Positions 56,289 to 64,000 of a DNA stretch of 64,000 nt are shown in pieces (the stretch's first letter is position 1; the number at the start of each line of letters is the position of its first letter). The DNA is from Thermaurantiacus tibetensis. Its GTDB lineage: Bacteria; Pseudomonadota; Alphaproteobacteria; Sphingomonadales; Sphingomonadaceae. The translations under genes and the position numbers were made by a program. The stretch lies in assembly GCF_015354055.1 (NCBI RefSeq), contig NZ_JACHTM010000005.1:1-64000 (forward strand), in the 5' to 3' direction. The notes under the pieces are model-generated. The model was not told the DNA's origin. It saw nothing but the letters and a program-made list of their open reading frames with translations, and did not search any database.

Positions 56289-57899
56289 TCAGGCGCGCGA
56301 GGGGTAGAGGATCGTGTCGCGCGGCGGGTCGGAAAGGCCCGGATAGTCCGTGGTGTAGTGGAGGCCGCGGCTTTCCTTCCGGCTCTGGGCCGAGCGGACG
56401 ATGAGGTCGGCCACCTCGACCACGTTGCGGAGCTCGAGGAGGTTGGGCGTCACCCGGAAACGGCCGTAGTAGTGGTCGACTTCCTCCCGCAGGAGCTCCA
56501 CCCTGCGCGCGGCGCGCTCGAGTCTCCGGTCGGTGCGGACGATGCCGACATAGTTCCACATGAAGCGCCGGAGCTCGGCCCAGTTGTGGGAGACGACGAC
56601 CTCCTCGTCGGAGTCGGTCACCCGGCTTTCGTCCCAGGGGCGGATGGCGGGCGGCGGGGGCGTCTCGGCGAAGCGGGCGAGGATGTCGTCGGCGGCCGAG
56701 GCGCCGAAGACGAGGCACTCGAGGAGCGAGTTGGAGGCCATGCGGTTGGCGCCGTGGAGGCCCGACTGCGAGACTTCGCCGATGGCGTAGAGGCCGGGGA
56801 GATCGGTGCGGCCGTGGCGGTCCACGAGCACGCCGCCGCAGGTGTAGTGGGCCGCCGGCACGACGGGGATGGGCTCGGTGACCGGGTCGATGCCCAGCGC
56901 GCGCAGCCGCTCGACGATGGTCGGGAAGTGGCTTTCGACGAAGCCCTCCGGCAGGTGCGTCATGTCGAGGTGGACGAAGTCGAGGCCGGCGCGCTTCATC
57001 TCGGCGTCGATCGCGCGGGCGACGATGTCGCGCGGAGCGAGCTCGGCGCGCGGGTCGTGGTCGGGCATGAAGCGGCGGCCATCCGGCGTCCGGAGGATTC
57101 CGCCTTCGCCCCGCATCGCCTCGGTGATGAGGAAGTTCTTCACCTGGAAGTTGTAGAGGCAGGTGGGGTGGAACTGGTTGAACTCCATGTTGGAGACGCG
57201 GCAGCCCGCGCGCCAGGCCATGGCAATGCCGTCGCCGGTCGAGCCGTCGGGGTTGGTGGAGAAGCGGTAGACGCGGCTCGCGCCCCCGGTGGCCAGCACC
57301 ACCGCGCGGGCAAGGATGCGGCGCACCCGGCCGCTGGCGCGGTCGAGCGCGTAGAGGCCGTGGGCGCGGCGCTCGGCAAAGCCGTGGCCCTCGGCGTGGC
57401 GCTCGGTCGCGATGTCGATCGCGACCTGGTCGGTCATGACGCGGATGCGGGGGTTCTCGAGCGCGGCGCGCTCGAGCGCCTTCTGGACCGCCCAGCCGGT
57501 CGCATCGTCCACGTGGACGATCCGGCGCGCGCGGTGCCCGCCCTCGCGGGTGAGGTGGAAGCGTTCCGAGACGGTCTCGCCCGGGGTGAAGGGCACGCCG
57601 AGCGCAGCCAGCCGCTCGATCGCCGCCGGCGCCTGCTCGACCACGAACTCGACGATGCGGCGGTCGTTGAGGCCCGCGCCCGCGATCATCGTGTCCTCGA
57701 TGTGGGCCTCGAACGTGTCCCCCTCGTCGAGGACGGCGGCGATGCCCCCTTGCGCCCAGGCGGTGGAGCCGGCGGAGATCCCGGCCTTGGACAGCACGAG
57801 GACCGAGAGCGTCTCGGAAAGCGCGATCGCGCAGGTGAGGCCGGCCGCGCCGCTCCCCACCACGACGACATCGGCGGTTAGCGGGTCCTCGACGCTCAT
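56289..57899 (-). CDS. nadB: L-aspartate oxidase
   Basis: A 536-residue FAD enzyme oxidising L-aspartate to iminoaspartate for NAD synthesis. The Rossmann motif is DVVVVGSGAAGLTCAIAL; STAWAQGGIAAVLD, NMEFNQFHPTCLYN, HYTCGGVLVDRHGRTDLPGL and HGANRMASNSLLECLVFG are typical of NadB/SdhA. NadA and NadC are not in this window. The start overlaps the stop of the ABC ATPase gene (ATGA), an unusual pairing. Confidence 0.95.
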   Translation of the reverse strand: MSVEDPLTADVVVVGSGAAGLTCAIALSETLSVLVLSKAGISAGSTAWAQGGIAAVLDEGDTFEAHIEDTMIAGAGLNDRRIVEFVVEQAPAAIERLAALGVPFTPGETVSERFHLTREGGHRARRIVHVDDATGWAVQKALERAALENPRIRVMTDQVAIDIATERHAEGHGFAERRAHGLYALDRASGRVRRILARAVVLATGGASRVYRFSTNPDGSTGDGIAMAWRAGCRVSNMEFNQFHPTCLYNFQVKNFLITEAMRGEGGILRTPDGRRFMPDHDPRAELAPRDIVARAIDAEMKRAGLDFVHLDMTHLPEGFVESHFPTIVERLRALGIDPVTEPIPVVPAAHYTCGGVLVDRHGRTDLPGLYAIGEVSQSGLHGANRMASNSLLECLVFGASAADDILARFAETPPPPAIRPWDESRVTDSDEEVVVSHNWAELRRFMWNYVGIVRTDRRLERAARRVELLREEVDHYYGRFRVTPNLLELRNVVEVADLIVRSAQSRKESRGLHYTTDYPGLSDPPRDTILYPSRA

Positions 57900-58858
57900 G
57901 CCGCACTCCGGCGGGTGAGGTCGAGGAAGACGTCTTCTAGGTCGGCCTCGCGGGTGGTGACGTCGACGATGGCAAGCCCGGCAGCGGAGAGCTGACCGAG
58001 CAGCGCCCCGGCCGAAAGCCGCCTCTTGTCATAGTGGATGGCGAAGAGGCGCTCAGCCAGCCGCTCCACCCTCGAGACGCCGGCGATGGCGGGAAGCGAA
58101 GGGGTGTCGGCCTCGAGGGTGACATCGACCCGTTTCTCGCGCGCCAGCCCGAGGAGCTCGCGGGTGGGCGCGTTGGCGACGATGCGGCCGTGGTTGACGA
58201 TCGCGATCCGCTCGCAGAGCTCCTCCGCTTCCTCGAGATAGTGGGTGGTGAGCACGATCGTCATGCCCTGGCCGTGCAGCTCCCGCACCCAGGCCCACAG
58301 CATCTGCCGCAGTTCGATGTCGACTCCGGCGGTGGGTTCGTCGAGGATGAGGACGGGGGGCGAATGGACCATCGCCTTGGCGATGAGGAGCCGGCGCTTC
58401 ATCCCGCCCGAGAGCGTGCGCGCATAGGCATGCGCGTGCGCCTCGAGATGGACGGCGCGCAGCAGCTCCATCGTCCGCCGCTTCGCCCTTGGCACGCCGT
58501 AGAGGCCGGCCTGGAGCTCGAGCGTCTCGTAGGGCGTGAAGAAGGCATCGAAGAGGAGTTCCTGCGGCACCACGCCGAGCGAGGCCTTGGCGTTCCGCGG
58601 GTGGCGGTCGATGTCGAAGCCCCAGACCTCGGCGGTGCCGGAGGTCTTGGTGACGAGGCCGGCGAGGATGTTGATGAGGGTGGACTTGCCGGCGCCATTG
58701 GGCCCGAGCAGGCCGAACATTGAGCCGCGCGGCACGTCGAGCGAGATGCGGTCAAGCGCGCGCCTGCCTCCGGCATAGACCTTCTCGAGCTCCCGAAGCC
58801 GGATGGCCGGCGGGTCGGACGGGTTCTCAGGCGGCAACGAGGTCTCGCACGTCGGCAA
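57896..58858 (-). CDS. ABC transporter ATP-binding protein, exporter type, no partner permease nearby
   Basis: A 320-residue ATPase of the drug/polysaccharide-export (ABC-2) class. Walker A is GPNGAGKST, the Q-loop [18 protein letters not shown], signature [14 protein letters not shown], Walker [13 protein letters not shown], switch [10 protein letters not shown]-terminal extension of about 80 residues ([20 protein letters not shown] onward) is typical of this group. No permease gene is adjacent: it overlaps the end of leuC by 32 bp and the start of nadB by 4 bp. Its partner must be elsewhere. Confidence 0.93.
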   Translation of the reverse strand: MPTCETSLPPENPSDPPAIRLRELEKVYAGGRRALDRISLDVPRGSMFGLLGPNGAGKSTLINILAGLVTKTSGTAEVWGFDIDRHPRNAKASLGVVPQELLFDAFFTPYETLELQAGLYGVPRAKRRTMELLRAVHLEAHAHAYARTLSGGMKRRLLIAKAMVHSPPVLILDEPTAGVDIELRQMLWAWVRELHGQGMTIVLTTHYLEEAEELCERIAIVNHGRIVANAPTRELLGLAREKRVDVTLEADTPSLPAIAGVSRVERLAERLFAIHYDKRRLSAGALLGQLSAAGLAIVDVTTREADLEDVFLDLTRRSAA

Positions 58859-60257
58859 GCCGGCCAGTCACGGCGGCGGCTGCCGCCATGGCGGGCGAGA
58901 CGAGGTGGGTGCGGGCCCCCGGGCCCTGTCGGCCGACGAAGTTGCGGTTGGAGGTGGACGCGCAGCGCTCGCCGGCCGGCACCCGGTCGGGGTTCATGCC
59001 GAGACACATGGAGCAGCCGGGCTCGCGCCACTCGAAGCCGGCCTCGGTGAAGATGCGGTCGAGCCCCTCGGCTTCGGCCTGGCGCTTGACCAGGCCCGAG
59101 CCCGGCACGACCAACGCCTGGCGAATGGTGGGAGCGATGCGCCGCCCCTTCAGCACCGCGGCGGCCGCGCGGAGATCCTCGATGCGGCTGTTGGTGCACG
59201 AGCCGATGAAGATGTTCTCGACCCTTATGTCGGCAATCCGGGTGCCGGGCCTGAGGTCCATGTAGGCGAGCGCCGCCTCGGCAGCCGCGCGCTTCACCGG
59301 ATCTTCGAAGCTCTCGGGTGCGGGCACGGTGCCTGTGACGGGGGCGACCTGCTCGGGGCTCGTTCCCCAGGTGACGAGCGGCGCGATCGCCGCGCCGTCG
59401 AGGGTGACCTCGCGATCGAAGCGGGCGCCCGGGTCGGTCGCAAGCGTCTCCCACCAGGCCCGCGCCCGCGCCCACATCTCGCCCTTTGGCGCCCGCGGCC
59501 GGCCCTCGAGGTAGGCGAAGGTCCGGGCATCGGGCGCAATCATGCCAGCCCGCGCGCCCGCCTCGATCGACATGTTGCAGAGCGTCATCCGCCCTTCCAT
59601 CGACAGCGCCTCGACGACGGGGCCGCGATACTCGATGACATGGCCGGTGGCACCCGCGGTGCCGATGGCGCCGATGATGGCGAGCGCCACGTCCTTGGCG
59701 GTCACGCCGAAGCCGAGGCTGCCGGTGATGGTGACGGCCATGTTGCGGGATTTCGCGAGCAGCAGCGTCTGGGTTGCCAGCACATGCTCGACTTCCGACG
59801 TGCCGATGCCAAAGGCGAGCGCCCCGAAGGCGCCGTGAGTCGAGGTGTGGCTGTCGCCGCAGACGAGGGTGGTGCCGGGAAGGGTGAAGCCGAGCTCGGG
59901 CCCGATGACGTGGACGATGCCCTGGTTCACGTGGGTGATCGGAAAATACTCGATCCCGAAGGCGGCGCAGTTGGCCTCGAGCGCCGCGAGCTGCGCGGCC
60001 GATTCCGGGTCCTCGACGGGCCGGCTGCGGTCGGTCGTCGGCACATTGTGGTCGGGAACCGCAAGGGTGAGGTCGGGCCGGCGGACGCGGCGGCCAGCGA
60101 GCTTCAGCCCCTCGAAGGCCTGCGGGGTGGTGACCTCGTGGATCAGGTGCCGGTCGATGTAGAGGAGGGAGGTGCCGTCGTCGCGGGTGGCGACGACATG
60201 GGCATCCCAGACCTTGTCGTAGAGGGTGCGCGGCGGCGCGGGCGACGTGGCTTCCAT
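58827..60257 (-). CDS. leuC: 3-isopropylmalate dehydratase large subunit
   Basis: A 476-residue aconitase-family [4Fe-4S] enzyme of leucine synthesis. [37 protein letters not shown] (first cluster Cys) and [15 protein letters not shown] (the other two) are present. The small subunit LeuD is needed for activity but is not adjacent here; the ABC ATPase follows instead. The ATG at 60257 is preferred over TTG at 60266, since GGGATCC lies between them and the family starts near [16 protein letters not shown]. Confidence 0.95.
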   Translation of the reverse strand: MEATSPAPPRTLYDKVWDAHVVATRDDGTSLLYIDRHLIHEVTTPQAFEGLKLAGRRVRRPDLTLAVPDHNVPTTDRSRPVEDPESAAQLAALEANCAAFGIEYFPITHVNQGIVHVIGPELGFTLPGTTLVCGDSHTSTHGAFGALAFGIGTSEVEHVLATQTLLLAKSRNMAVTITGSLGFGVTAKDVALAIIGAIGTAGATGHVIEYRGPVVEALSMEGRMTLCNMSIEAGARAGMIAPDARTFAYLEGRPRAPKGEMWARARAWWETLATDPGARFDREVTLDGAAIAPLVTWGTSPEQVAPVTGTVPAPESFEDPVKRAAAEAALAYMDLRPGTRIADIRVENIFIGSCTNSRIEDLRAAAAVLKGRRIAPTIRQALVVPGSGLVKRQAEAEGLDRIFTEAGFEWREPGCSMCLGMNPDRVPAGERCASTSNRNFVGRQGPGARTHLVSPAMAAAAAVTGRLADVRDLVAA

Positions 60258-60304
60258 GGATCCCAAGCGGTTAGGCCCGGGGCAGGCAGCCGGTCAAGGC
60301 CGGC

Positions 60305-61279
60305 TCACATCTCGCCCTTCGCGCGCCTGAGCGCATACCAGCGCTCCACGTTGGCGCGGTGCTCGGCATAGGTCTCCGCAAACACGTGGCCGCCGCTGCC
60401 GTCGGCGACCATGAAGAGATAGGGGTGCGGCTCGGGGTCGAGCACGGCGGCGAGGCTCGCGCGGCCCGGGTTGGTGATGGGCCCCTTCGGCAGCCCGGCG
60501 CGCGCATAGGTGTTCCAGCCGGTGTCGGCGGCAAGCTCCGACTGGCGGATCCGCCGGCCGAGCGGGCGCCCCCGCGTGATGGGGTAGATGACCGTCGGGT
60601 CGGCCTCGAGCTTCATGCCCGCCTTCAGGCGGTTGGTGTAGAGCCCGGCGACGCGCCGCCGCTCCGCGGGCACCGCGGTCTCCTTCTCGACGATGGAGGC
60701 GAGGATGACGGCCTCCTCCGGCGTGCGCACGGCAGCGGTCGGCTTGCGCGCGGCCCAGAGCTCGGCGAGCGCATCCGCCATGCCTTTCTGCATGCGGGCG
60801 AGGAGGGCAGCGCGGGTCTCGCCGGGGCGGTAGTCCCAGGTGGCGGGCAGCACCGAACCCTCCGGTGGAACCTCCACCTCTCCAACGAGCCGCGGCGCGG
60901 CCATCAGCCGCTCGTGGACGAGGACGGCGGGGAGACCCTCCGGAATGGTCAGGAACAGGGTGAGCACCTCGCCCTTCTGGAGCTTGGCGAGGATCTCGGC
61001 ATAGCCTGCGCCGCGCGGCAACGCGTAGAGCCCGTGGCGGATCGGCCGGCTCCCGCCGAGCACGCGGGCGGCGAGGCGGAATCGGCTCGCGCTATCGATC
61101 ACGCCCGCGGCCTCGAGGCGCGCGGCGGCAGCGGCGAGCGAGGTGCCGCGCGGGATCTCCACCTCGACCAGGGGCGCGTCGGCCGGGGCTTGCCTGCCCC
61201 AGCGCCGCCCGAGGTCAAGAGCGAACAGGCCGCAGGCCGCAAGCAGCGCGACCAGCGCCGCGGCGAGCAGCCGGCGCAC
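60305..61279 (-). CDS. mltG: Endolytic murein transglycosylase MltG
   Basis: A 324-residue inner membrane protein that cuts nascent glycan strands. A single N-terminal membrane helix (LLAAALVALLAACGLFAL) precedes a LysM-like subdomain (EIPRGTSLAAAAARLEAAGV). The catalytic domain has EAVILASIVEKETAVPAER with the conserved Glu, LEADPTVIYPITRG and YARAGLPKGPITNPG. The GTG start at 61279 follows GGAAGG and begins one base after the fabF stop. Confidence 0.95.
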   Translation of the reverse strand: MRRLLAAALVALLAACGLFALDLGRRWGRQAPADAPLVEVEIPRGTSLAAAAARLEAAGVIDSASRFRLAARVLGGSRPIRHGLYALPRGAGYAEILAKLQKGEVLTLFLTIPEGLPAVLVHERLMAAPRLVGEVEVPPEGSVLPATWDYRPGETRAALLARMQKGMADALAELWAARKPTAAVRTPEEAVILASIVEKETAVPAERRRVAGLYTNRLKAGMKLEADPTVIYPITRGRPLGRRIRQSELAADTGWNTYARAGLPKGPITNPGRASLAAVLDPEPHPYLFMVADGSGGHVFAETYAEHRANVERWYALRRAKGEM

Positions 61280-61280
61280 C

Positions 61281-62543
61281 TCAGACCTTCCGGAAGATGA
61301 CCGTCGCGTTCGTTCCGCCGAAGCCGAAGCTGTTGTTGAGGGCGGCCTCCACCTTCCGCTCCCTGGCGACATGCGGGACGAGGTCGACGCCCTCGGCGCC
61401 CTCGCAGGGATTGTCGAGGTTGAGGGTGGGCGGCACGACCTGGTCGCGAAGGCTGAGGAGGCAGAAGATGCTCTCGACCGCGCCGGCGCCGCCGAGCAGG
61501 TGGCCGATCGCCGACTTGGTCGACGACATGGAGAGCCGCCCGATCGCGTTGCCGAAAAGGCGGCGGACCGCGCCGAGCTCGAGCTCGTCCCCCATCGGAG
61601 TCGAGGTTCCGTGGGCGTTCACGTAATCGATGTCGGAGGGGTCGAGCCGGGCGCGCTTCAGCGCCATGGCCATTGCCCGGTAGGCGCCATCCCCTTCCGG
61701 GTGCGGCGCCGTCACGTGGTAGGCGTCACCCGTCAAGCCGTAGCCCACCACCTCGCCGTAGATGGTGGCACCCCGGCGCTTCGCCCGCTCCATCTCCTCG
61801 AGCACGACGATCCCGGCACCCTCGCCCATCACGAAACCGTCGCGGTCGCGGTCCCACGGGCGGCTGGCGCGGGTGGGCTCGTCATTGTAGCGGGTGGAGA
61901 GCGCCTTGGCCTGGGCAAAGCCGGCAATGCCGAGCGGGCAGATCGAGGCCTCCGCACCGCCTGCCACCATGATGTCGGCATCGTCCCACATGATGAGCCG
62001 GGCGGCATCCCCGATGGCGTGGGCGCCGGTCGAGCAGGCGGTCACCACGGCATGGTTGGGGCCCTTGAGGCCGTAGCGGATCGACACCTGGCCCGAGACG
62101 AGGTTGATGAGCCGGCCGTGGACGAAGTGCGGGGAGACGCGGCGCGGCCCCCGCTCGTGGAGCGTGATCGACTCCTCGGCAATCCCGGGAAGCCCGCCGA
62201 TGCCGGAGCCGATGAGCACGCCCGCCCGCAGCTGCTCCGCCTCGGTCAGCTCGGCGAGCCCTGCGTCTTCCAGCGCCTGGCCGGCCGCGTCGAGGCCGAA
62301 GTGGATGAAGCGGTCCACCTGGCGCTGGAGCTTGGAGTCGAGCCGCCGGTCGGGGTTGAAGCTGCCGTCTGAGCCGTCGCCATAGGGCACTTCGCCCGCG
62401 ATCCGGCAGGCATAGTCCGAGGCGTCGAAGCGGGTGATCGGGCCGATGCCCGACTGGCCCGCGACCAGCCGGGACCAGCTCGTGGCGACATCCCCGCCGA
62501 GCGGGGTGACGAGCCCGAGGCCGGTGACGACGACGCGGCGCAT
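61281..62543 (-). CDS. fabF: Beta-ketoacyl-ACP synthase II
   Basis: A 420-residue condensing enzyme elongating acyl-ACP with malonyl-ACP. VVTGLGLVTPLGGDVATSW starts the protein; the active-site Cys is in AVVTACSTGAHAIGDA, the histidines in VNAHGTSTPMGDELE and SIGHLLGG-type SAIGHLLGGAGAVESI, and NNSFGFGGTNATVIF closes it. acpP is 72 bp upstream and mltG directly downstream, the common acpP-fabF-mltG order. Confidence 0.97.
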   Translation of the reverse strand: MRRVVVTGLGLVTPLGGDVATSWSRLVAGQSGIGPITRFDASDYACRIAGEVPYGDGSDGSFNPDRRLDSKLQRQVDRFIHFGLDAAGQALEDAGLAELTEAEQLRAGVLIGSGIGGLPGIAEESITLHERGPRRVSPHFVHGRLINLVSGQVSIRYGLKGPNHAVVTACSTGAHAIGDAARLIMWDDADIMVAGGAEASICPLGIAGFAQAKALSTRYNDEPTRASRPWDRDRDGFVMGEGAGIVVLEEMERAKRRGATIYGEVVGYGLTGDAYHVTAPHPEGDGAYRAMAMALKRARLDPSDIDYVNAHGTSTPMGDELELGAVRRLFGNAIGRLSMSSTKSAIGHLLGGAGAVESIFCLLSLRDQVVPPTLNLDNPCEGAEGVDLVPHVARERKVEAALNNSFGFGGTNATVIFRKV

Positions 62544-62615
62544 CCTTCCCTACTCCAGACCGGCTTTCCTACTTCAGGCCGAGCGCCGGGGCAGCCTGCG
62601 ACCGGCGCAGCGCGC

Positions 62616-62852
62616 CTACTTGCCGTGGGCCGCGACGAAGGCGATCGCGTCCTTCACCGTCAGGATCTTCTCGGCGGCATCGTCAGGGATCTCGACACCG
62701 AACTCGTCCTCGAACGCCATCACAAGCTCGACCGTGTCGAGGCTGTCGGCCCCGAGATCGTCGATGAAGCTGGAATCCTCGGTCACCTTGTCGGGCTCGA
62801 CGCCGAGGTGCTCGACGACGATCTTCTTCACCCGCTCCGCAATGTCGCTCAT
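62616..62852 (-). CDS. acpP: Acyl carrier protein
   Basis: A 78-residue acidic four-helix protein. The phosphopantetheine serine is in [20 protein letters not shown], and [20 protein letters not shown] follows. AAAGGGGTCTGC lies upstream of the ATG. First gene of the acpP-fabF-mltG unit. Confidence 0.98.
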   Translation of the reverse strand: MSDIAERVKKIVVEHLGVEPDKVTEDSSFIDDLGADSLDTVELVMAFEDEFGVEIPDDAAEKILTVKDAIAFVAAHGK

Positions 62853-62945
62853 GCAGACCCCTTTCCCGATGCCTCCGGAGGAGAAGCCCCCGGGCGATAA
62901 CCGGGCAGTCAGGCGCTTGCAAGCCGCGTGCCCGGTTCCGGGCCC

Positions 62946-63551
62946 CTAGCGGCCGGCAAGCGCTCCCGAGCGAAGTTCGGCGAGGAGGCCGGCCATGCCC
63001 TTCGCCTTGACGAGCGCCTGGAACTCGTCACGGCGGATGACGAAGCGCGAGACACCGTTCACGTAGACGTCGACAAGCTGGAGCGGCTGGCCTTCGCCCG
63101 CGGCCACCCGCCAGTCGACCCGGACGGTGCCGCCGCTCCGCCGCCGGAAGCGCGAGCGCACGAGCGCATCGCGCGCCGAGCGGGTCTGGACCTCGTCGAT
63201 CGCGATCGACTGGGCGACGAGCTTGGCGATCTCGCCGCGCACGTCGGCAAGGATGAAGTCGGGCACCAGCCGGTCATACTCGGCAAGCTCGGCGGGCGTG
63301 GCCTGGGCGCGGCTCGCCCCCAGCATGAACCGGCCGATGCGGGCGAGCGCCACCCGCTGCCGGAGCGCCGCATCGAGCGCGGCGCGGCGGCGGCCCTCGT
63401 CCTTCTCCTTCGTCTCGATGGCCGAGAGCTCGGCGATCATCCCCTCGATGAAGCGGCGCGCCTCGCCGGCAAAGGCCTGGTCCTGCGCGGCAAGCGGTGC
63501 GGCGAGCGCAAGCGCGGCAAAGCCGAGGGCGAAGTGGCGGCGATGAAGCAT
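62946..63551 (-). CDS. MlaC-family phospholipid/hopanoid-binding periplasmic protein
   Basis: A 201-residue exported protein (signal GFAALALAAPLAAQD) of the MlaC/Ttg2D family: MLGASRAQATPAELAEYDRL, VRVDWRVAAGEGQPLQLVDV and VYVNGVSRFVIRRDEF are typical. MlaC carries phospholipids between membranes. Because the next gene upstream is an HpnN/MMPL-type transporter, it may be the hopanoid-linked variant (HpnM-like) rather than part of an mlaFEDB set, which is absent here. Confidence 0.85.
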   Translation of the reverse strand: MLHRRHFALGFAALALAAPLAAQDQAFAGEARRFIEGMIAELSAIETKEKDEGRRRAALDAALRQRVALARIGRFMLGASRAQATPAELAEYDRLVPDFILADVRGEIAKLVAQSIAIDEVQTRSARDALVRSRFRRRSGGTVRVDWRVAAGEGQPLQLVDVYVNGVSRFVIRRDEFQALVKAKGMAGLLAELRSGALAGR

Positions 63552-63566
63552 GGGGCAGTCCTTCCC

Positions 63567-64000
63567 TCAGACCGGGCCGCGACGCGCGGCGAGCCGCTCG
63601 GCGAGCGCGAGCGCGCGCGGCTGGAGCACCAGTGTCGAGACCGTGGTGGAGGCGAGCGCGACGAGGAGCAGCGCGCCGATCGAGGCCACGCCGCGGTGCG
63701 CCGAAAGCATCAGGCTTCCGAAGGCCGCGATCGTGGTGAGCGCGGCGAAGACGACCGCGCGCGGCGTGGAGCTTGCGAGCGCGGCCTCCGTGCCGCCGGC
63801 GGCGCGGGCGCGCGCCGAGAGGTGGATGGCGGAGTCGATCCCGGCGCCAAGCAGCATGGGAAGCGCAATGACATTGGCATAGTTGAACGGGAGCTTGAGG
63901 AGCGCCGAGAGGCCGACGGTGAGGTGGATCGCCGCGACGACGGGAACCAGGGTCGCAACGGTCCGGGCGGGATCGCGCGTGACGGCGAGGAGCACGAGCC
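63567..64000 (-). CDS. MMPL/HpnN-type RND transporter, C-terminal end (partial)
   Basis: The last 143 residues of a membrane transporter that begins beyond the right edge of the window. Helices LVPVVAAIHLTVGLSALLKL, VIALPMLLGAGIDSAIHLSA and AVVFAALTTIAAFGSLML are the C-terminal RND/MMPL helices, with the family G-x-D motif (LGAGIDSAIHL). HpnN moves hopanoids to the outer membrane in known bacteria; the pairing with an MlaC-like gene fits. It ends 15 bp before the MlaC-like start. Confidence 0.8.
   Translation of the reverse strand, partial: LVLLAVTRDPARTVATLVPVVAAIHLTVGLSALLKLPFNYANVIALPMLLGAGIDSAIHLSARARAAGGTEAALASSTPRAVVFAALTTIAAFGSLMLSAHRGVASIGALLLVALASTTVSTLVLQPRALALAERLAARRGPV

Overview
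This is a very GC-rich, gene-dense chromosomal window that looks like an alphaproteobacterium. The supports are the TrcR/DUF1013 cell-cycle regulator, a PEPxxWA-CTERM exported protein, a bifunctional hydratase-like/phosphotransacylase next to acetate kinase, a fused MrpAB antiporter subunit and the mreBCD-mrdA-rodA block. The PEPxxWA-CTERM signal and the ruvX-pyrB-pyrC layout lean towards Sphingomonadales, but this is inferred from gene content only. Most operons are tightly packed, with ATGA, TGATG or GTGA start/stop overlaps.

Layout. (1) 1-1.4 kb: the 5' end of an IS5-family element runs off the left edge and cuts a conserved gene; then a gene-poor stretch and tRNA-Phe. (2) 1.6-4.3 kb: a TonB-dependent receptor. 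(3) 4.3-12.9 kb: a divergent sulfide locus. Sulfide:quinone oxidoreductase, a DUF2892 membrane protein, a TolC-like channel and a DUF3365 haem protein are on the minus strand. Rhodanese, an RND adaptor and pump, and a cysteine-containing ArsR-type regulator are on the plus strand. (4) 13-18.8 kb: the pstS-pstC-pstA-pstB phosphate transporter, preceded by two Pho-box-like sites and facing a decayed phosphate-porin gene. (5) 18.7-23.6 kb: fabI-pta-ackA followed by a frameshifted DUF3141 remnant. (6) 23.8-26.9 kb: a PEPxxWA-CTERM protein, a graveyard of IS630 and IS5 fragments, and tRNA-Lys. (7) 26.9-34.7 kb: the rod-shape cluster mreB-mreC-mreD-mrdA-rodA, with mutL divergent. (8) 34.7-43.6 kb: a small lipoprotein, a four-unit palindromic tandem repeat, leuA, lysC-NMO-ptsP, trcR and a metallo-beta-lactamase-fold hydrolase. 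(9) 43.8-49.8 kb: a minus-strand run of a small protein, sterol desaturase-like, DUF3089, ruvX, pyrB, a dihydroorotase-like protein without its metal ligands, and a Sel1/SPOR protein. (10) 50-55.8 kb: the seven-function Mrp (Mnh) Na+/H+ antiporter operon. (11) 55.8-64 kb: merC-like, nadB, a lone ABC ATPase, leuC, mltG, fabF, acpP, an MlaC-like protein and the end of an HpnN/MMPL-type transporter.

How it fits together. The sulfide locus combines oxidation of sulfide into the quinone pool, sulfur-transferase capacity, a complete tripartite envelope pump and a likely sulfur-responsive repressor around one promoter region; the export role is an inference. The Pho region shows an intact high-affinity Pst system beside a dead porin. 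The remaining blocks are housekeeping: cell wall elongation, mismatch repair, leucine, aspartate-family, NAD and pyrimidine synthesis, type II fatty acid synthesis, and ion homeostasis. Two zones (0-1.3 kb, 17.8-26.8 kb) show repeated insertion and gene decay and contrast with the otherwise intact operons.
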